From: an uncultured Bacilli bacterium | GTDB taxonomy: Bacteria; Bacillota_I; Bacilli_A; RF39; UBA660 | Length of the DNA: 8,632 bases | NCBI GenBank assembly: GCA_910586425.1 | Contig: CAJUHL010000070.1 | Location: forward strand, 1 to 8,632 | Direction: 5' to 3' | Shown: positions 6,158 through 8,632 of the stretch, piece after piece | Layout: the number at the start of each line of letters is the position of its first letter | How positions within the stretch are numbered: position 1 is the first letter of the stretch | Made by a program: the position numbers and the translations under genes | Notes under the pieces: generated by a model | The model's database searches: none | Told to the model about the DNA's origin: nothing | What the model saw: the letters and a program-made list of their open reading frames with translations, nothing else

Positions 6158-7753
6158 ATGTTAAAAGTATGTGATGTAAGTTTAAGATTCCAAACCAGAG
6201 TTTTATTTGATCATGTCAATTTGGAGTTTAAGGATGATAATTGTTATGGAATTATTGGAGCGAATGGAGCAGGCAAGTCTACTTTTTTAAAGATACTCAG
6301 TGGTGAGGTAGAATCGACAAAAGGGGAAGTTGTGATTGGAAAAGGAGAAAGAATTTCTGTTTTAAAGCAAAATCACAATGAATTTGATGATAACACAGTA
6401 TTAGAAACAGTAATTATGGGCGATACAGAACTGTACCAAATTATGAAAGAAAAAGAAGCCATCTATATGAAACCTGATTTTTCTTTAGAAGATGGGATGC
6501 AGGCAGCTGAATTAGAGGCACGTTTTGAAGAGAAAAATGGATGGCAAGCGGAAAGTGATGCAGCGGTTTTATTGGTAGGACTTGGTTTACCGAATACCTT
6601 ACATGAGAAAAAAATGTGTGAGCTAGAGGATCGTGATAAAGTCAAGGTATTGCTTGCACGTGCTTTATTTGGAAATCCAGATATTCTTCTTTTGGATGAA
6701 CCCACCAATGGACTAGATGGAGAAAGCATTTTATGGTTAGAAGAATTTTTGATTAACTTTAAAAATACAGTGTTAGTCGTATCTCATGATCGTCATTTTT
6801 TGAATAAAGTCTGTACACATATGTTGGATATTGATTTTGAAAAAATTACATTATTTGTTGGAAATTATGATTTTTGGTATCAATCAAGTCAACTTATTCA
6901 AAAACAAATGAGGGATTCTAATAAGCGAAAAGAAGAAAAAATAAAAGAATTGGAAGACTTTATTCGTCGTTTTAGTGCCAATGCATCTAAATCCAAACAA
7001 GCAACTTCCCGTAAAAAATCATTAGAAAAAATTGTATTGGAAGATATCAAACCATCGAGTCGAAAATATCCATATATTCAATTTGAACTAGAAAGACCAC
7101 TTGGTAAAGAAGTCATTACATTAGAAAAAATAAATTATAGTATCGATGGAAAAACAATTCTTAAAAATTTGAATTTAACCATACGTCCTGCAGATAAAAT
7201 TGCTTTAATTGGAAATAATGAAATTGCTAAAACAGCATTACTTAAAATATTAGCAGGAGAAATTGAGCCAGATAGTGGATCGATAAAAATAGGTTCTAGT
7301 GTTAAAATTTCTTATTTTGCAAAAAATCATGATGCCTATTTTAAGGATTCTATATCTTTAGTGGAATGGTTGCAGAATTATTCTACGGTAAAGGAAGAGA
7401 GTTTTGTAAGGGGTTTTTTAGGAAGAATGTTATTTTCAGGTGAAGAATCTTTAAAAAAAGTAACCGTTTTATCTGGTGGAGAAAAGGTAAGGGCTATGTT
7501 TTCTAAAATGATGTTAGAAAAGGGGAATGTCCTTTTATTGGATGAGCCAACCAATCATTTGGATATTGAATCCATTACAGCATTGAATGAAGGTTTGGAG
7601 CAATATAAAGGTGCACTTGTATACGCTACTTTTGACCAAGAATTGATTGAAAGTATCAGCAATCGTTTGATTGAAATTTTTGAAGATGGTACGATTCGAG
7701 ATAAACAAATTTCTTATCAAGATTATTTACAAAAGTATAGTAATGTAAGTTAA
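6158..7753 (+). CDS. ykpA: ABC-F family ATPase, YkpA/YbiT type
   Basis: 531 residues with two ATP-binding domains and no membrane segments, so an ABC-F protein, a family acting on ribosomes rather than in transport. It matches B. subtilis YkpA (about 540 residues) along its length, with near-identical stretches such as NKVCTHM, VGNYDFWY and RFSANASKSKQATSRKK (linker, about 271-287). Domain 1: Walker A GANGAGKST 34-42, Walker B LLLDEP 177-182, switch H210. Domain 2: signature LSGGEK 438-443, Walker B LLLDEPTNHLD 459-469. Oddities: the first signature reads LEDRDK (156-161), the second Walker A reads GNNEIAKTA (352-360), the second switch His is Phe492, and the first DEPTNHLD motif reads DEPTNGLD. 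YkpA itself has a weakened second Walker A. GGTGAT (6149-6154) sets the ATG at 6158. A role in modulating translation is inferred from the family; an antibiotic-resistance role is less likely. Confidence 0.92.
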   Translation: MLKVCDVSLRFQTRVLFDHVNLEFKDDNCYGIIGANGAGKSTFLKILSGEVESTKGEVVIGKGERISVLKQNHNEFDDNTVLETVIMGDTELYQIMKEKEAIYMKPDFSLEDGMQAAELEARFEEKNGWQAESDAAVLLVGLGLPNTLHEKKMCELEDRDKVKVLLARALFGNPDILLLDEPTNGLDGESILWLEEFLINFKNTVLVVSHDRHFLNKVCTHMLDIDFEKITLFVGNYDFWYQSSQLIQKQMRDSNKRKEEKIKELEDFIRRFSANASKSKQATSRKKSLEKIVLEDIKPSSRKYPYIQFELERPLGKEVITLEKINYSIDGKTILKNLNLTIRPADKIALIGNNEIAKTALLKILAGEIEPDSGSIKIGSSVKISYFAKNHDAYFKDSISLVEWLQNYSTVKEESFVRGFLGRMLFSGEESLKKVTVLSGGEKVRAMFSKMMLEKGNVLLLDEPTNHLDIESITALNEGLEQYKGALVYATFDQELIESISNRLIEIFEDGTIRDKQISYQDYLQKYSNVS

Positions 7754-7765
7754 GTTATCTTATTT

Positions 7766-7803
7766 TTGTCGACAATTGAATCTATTACCATACAATAGGG
7801 TAA
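7766..7803 (+). promoter_or_regulatory. Promoter region of the small Arg/Gly/Pro/Tyr protein
   Basis: CATACAATA at 7789-7797 fits the -10 pattern of mother-cell sporulation sigma factors (sigma-E CATACAMT; sigma-K CATANNNTA). The -35 side fits neither well: GACA at 7771-7774 leaves 14 bases, slightly short for sigma-K. The same bases can be read as a sigma-A promoter, TCGACA (7769-7774), 16 bases, TACAAT (7791-7796), each 5/6. A perfect 10-bp palindrome TTGTCGACAA (7766-7775) covers the -35 area, and TTACC/GGTAA (7785-7789/7799-7803) flanks the -10. The start would fall only a few bases before the GGGGGA ribosome-binding site at 7805-7810. Confidence 0.5.
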
Positions 7804-7816
7804 AGGGGGATAATGT

Positions 7817-8002
7817 ATGAATGGTAGAGTGAATTATCGACCTGGGTTTCGTCCTTTATTCGGAAGACCTGGCTTTGGTAGGCCTAGATATGGATTTGGC
7901 TTTGGTGTACCATTTTTGTTAGGGGCAGCTACTGCAACTGCTTTAACACCATATTTTTATAGACCATATCCTTATTATGGATATCCAGTATATTATTATT
8001 AA
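7817..8002 (+). CDS. Small Arg/Gly/Pro/Tyr/Phe-rich protein, possible spore-coat protein
   Basis: 61 residues of strongly biased composition: 11 Tyr, 10 Gly, 9 Pro, 7 Phe and 7 Arg, with no Lys, Asp, Glu or Cys, giving about +7 net charge. The N-terminal half has RP-based repeats (RPGF 8-11, RPLF 12-15, GRPGFGRP 16-23) followed by GFGFG. A short hydrophobic stretch spans about 31-47 (VPFLLGAATATAL), and the tail from 45 is almost all Pro and Tyr, ending YYY. GGGGGA at 7805-7810 lies 7 bases before the ATG; the ATG at 7813 is out of frame and stops after four codons. A hairpin terminator follows directly. Composition and a mother-cell-like -10 recall small Tyr/Gly/Pro-rich spore-coat proteins, but no named family is recognised, so the role is inference. 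Confidence 0.8.
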   Translation: MNGRVNYRPGFRPLFGRPGFGRPRYGFGFGVPFLLGAATATALTPYFYRPYPYYGYPVYYY

Positions 8003-8023
8003 AAAAGCTTGAACTGCTTTTTT
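8001..8023 (+). terminator. Terminator after the small Arg/Gly/Pro/Tyr protein
   Basis: AAAAAAGC (8001-8008), a 7-base loop and GCTTTTTT (8016-8023) form an 8-bp stem with only two G-C pairs, continued by ATTTT. The stem begins within the TAA stop codon. It is probably a modest terminator. Confidence 0.6.
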
Positions 8024-8037
8024 ATTTTGTATATAAT
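8009..8037 (+). promoter_or_regulatory. Probable sigma-A promoter of the acetyltransferase gene
   Basis: TTGAAC at 8009-8014 (4/6) and a perfect TATAAT at 8032-8037 are separated by exactly 17 bases. The start would be near 8044, shortly before GGAGG at 8049-8053. The -35 lies in the loop of the preceding terminator hairpin, so terminator and promoter overlap. Confidence 0.6.
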
Positions 8038-8061
8038 ATTGAACTATTGGAGGAAAAATTT

Positions 8062-8568
8062 ATGCTAGAGTTAGGAGAACAATTTATCGCAAAAAAGTTA
8101 AATCCAACAAATGTATTAGACAAATATATTGTGGAATCATGTTGCAGGGATCCCAATATTTGTGAATACATGGAACTGAAGGATGTGTTTGCTAATACAA
8201 GTTACTTGAATAGAACCAGTATATATCAATCACAATATGGACTTTATTTGGGAAACACTCCAATTGGATATTTGGATATTTCTAAAATATATATCAGTGA
8301 GATGGATGAATGGGTAAACTTAATGTATGCCATTTTAAAAGAGTATCGCAATAAAGGATATGCTAAAAAAATAGTAAATGCGATAACACGTGAAATACTA
8401 ATAGATAGACTTATAAAAAGTGTGCATTTACAAATTTCTTGTGATAATACCGCAAGTATTCATATTGCGAAATCGTGTAACTTTATGGAAACAAGTGATG
8501 ATCAAGATTTGGGTTATAAAACCTATATAAAAGCCAAATGGATGTTAGAAAAAGAAAAGACACTTTGA
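8062..8568 (+). CDS. GNAT-family N-acetyltransferase
   Basis: 168 residues with the GNAT fold. The acetyl-CoA-binding motif A is seen as ILKEYRNKGYAKK at 91-103 (pyrophosphate loop R-N-K-G-Y-A) after the strand VNLMYA, and motif B as DNTASIHIAKSCNF at 128-141. The strand GLYLGNTPIGYLDI at 60-73 is the usual substrate-side strand. The expected reaction is transfer of an acetyl group from acetyl-CoA to an amine; the substrate cannot be told from sequence. No membrane or secretion signal. The ATG at 8062 is chosen because GGAGG (8049-8053) lies 8 bases upstream; an in-frame TTG at 8047 overlaps that site and is rejected. It has its own promoter and is the last gene in the window. The stop codon sits in the loop of a hairpin. 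Confidence 0.88.
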   Translation: MLELGEQFIAKKLNPTNVLDKYIVESCCRDPNICEYMELKDVFANTSYLNRTSIYQSQYGLYLGNTPIGYLDISKIYISEMDEWVNLMYAILKEYRNKGYAKKIVNAITREILIDRLIKSVHLQISCDNTASIHIAKSCNFMETSDDQDLGYKTYIKAKWMLEKEKTL

Positions 8569-8578
8569 TGAAGTGTCT
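8558..8578 (+). repeat. Stem-loop containing the acetyltransferase stop codon
   Basis: AGACACTT (8558-8565) and AAGTGTCT (8571-8578) form a perfect 8-bp stem around TGATG, which contains the TGA stop (8566-8568). No T-tract follows, so it is not by itself a typical terminator; it may protect the mRNA 3' end or belong to a repeat unit with the next hairpin. Confidence 0.7.
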
Positions 8579-8590
8579 CAGAGTGTAGAC

Positions 8591-8620
8591 AAACCCATAG
8601 ATTTTTTCTATGGGTTTTCT
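8591..8620 (+). terminator. Intrinsic terminator at the right end
   Basis: AAACCCATAGA (8591-8601) pairs over 11 bp with TCTATGGGTTT (8607-8617) around a TTTTT loop, followed by TCT. The near symmetry (A-run on the 5' side, T-run on the 3' side) lets it work in either direction. It closes the acetyltransferase transcript. Confidence 0.85.
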
Positions 8621-8632
8621 ATTGATTAAATT

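Noticed and set aside
6158..7753. ABC-F protein as an antibiotic-resistance determinant (Vga/Msr/Lsa-like)
   Set aside because: It matches the YkpA/YbiT type along its whole length, including the linker, which is a housekeeping group.
1..8632. Defence system, prophage, CRISPR array or novel multi-gene cassette
   Set aside because: Most genes belong to recognisable families with ordinary transcription signals; no repeats with spacers, nuclease, methylase, integrase or toxin-antitoxin pair is visible.

Overview
The window looks like chromosome from an AT-rich, endospore-forming member of the Bacillota. The evidence is strong AGGAGG/GGTGAT-type Shine-Dalgarno sequences, U-tailed hairpin terminators, TGA used as stop, and a spoVA operon. 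The SMC protein is short (981 residues), close to the size of the mollicute P115 SMC proteins rather than the roughly 1,190 residues of Bacillus SMC. Together with the low GC this suggests, as inference only, a spore-forming Bacilli lineage near Erysipelotrichia and Mollicutes.

Layout. Positions 1-119 hold a repeat-rich leader with a plausible forespore (sigma-G-type) promoter. Positions 120-1899 hold spoVAC-spoVAD-spoVAEb, translationally coupled by two ATGA overlaps and closed by a bidirectional terminator. Positions 1907-2407 carry a minus-strand gene of unknown function with a perfect consensus housekeeping promoter. It is divergent from smc (2525-5470). A membrane-anchored thioredoxin-fold protein with a CGFC motif follows smc (5544-6059) and ends in a strong terminator. 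Next is an ABC-F ATPase of the YkpA/YbiT type (6158-7753), then a 61-residue Arg/Gly/Pro/Tyr/Phe-rich protein (7817-8002) behind a mother-cell-like -10 element. Last is a GNAT acetyltransferase (8062-8568), followed by two hairpins.

How the genes work together. SpoVAC, SpoVAD and SpoVAEb are the core of the channel that moves dipicolinic acid into the forespore and out at germination. The small aromatic protein could be a spore-surface protein, which would make it the second sporulation gene here. SMC (chromosome organisation) and the ABC-F protein (ribosome-associated) are housekeeping genes. I see no phage genes, CRISPR array, toxin-antitoxin pair, transposase, tRNA or rRNA. I found no clear new multi-gene system. 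The points most worth a second look are the short-armed SMC in an unusual neighbourhood, the one-sided loss of ATP-site residues in the ABC-F protein, the small spore-coat-like protein with its promoter, the orphan minus-strand gene, and a possible interspersed repeat at the right end. No intergenic stretch exceeds 300 bases.
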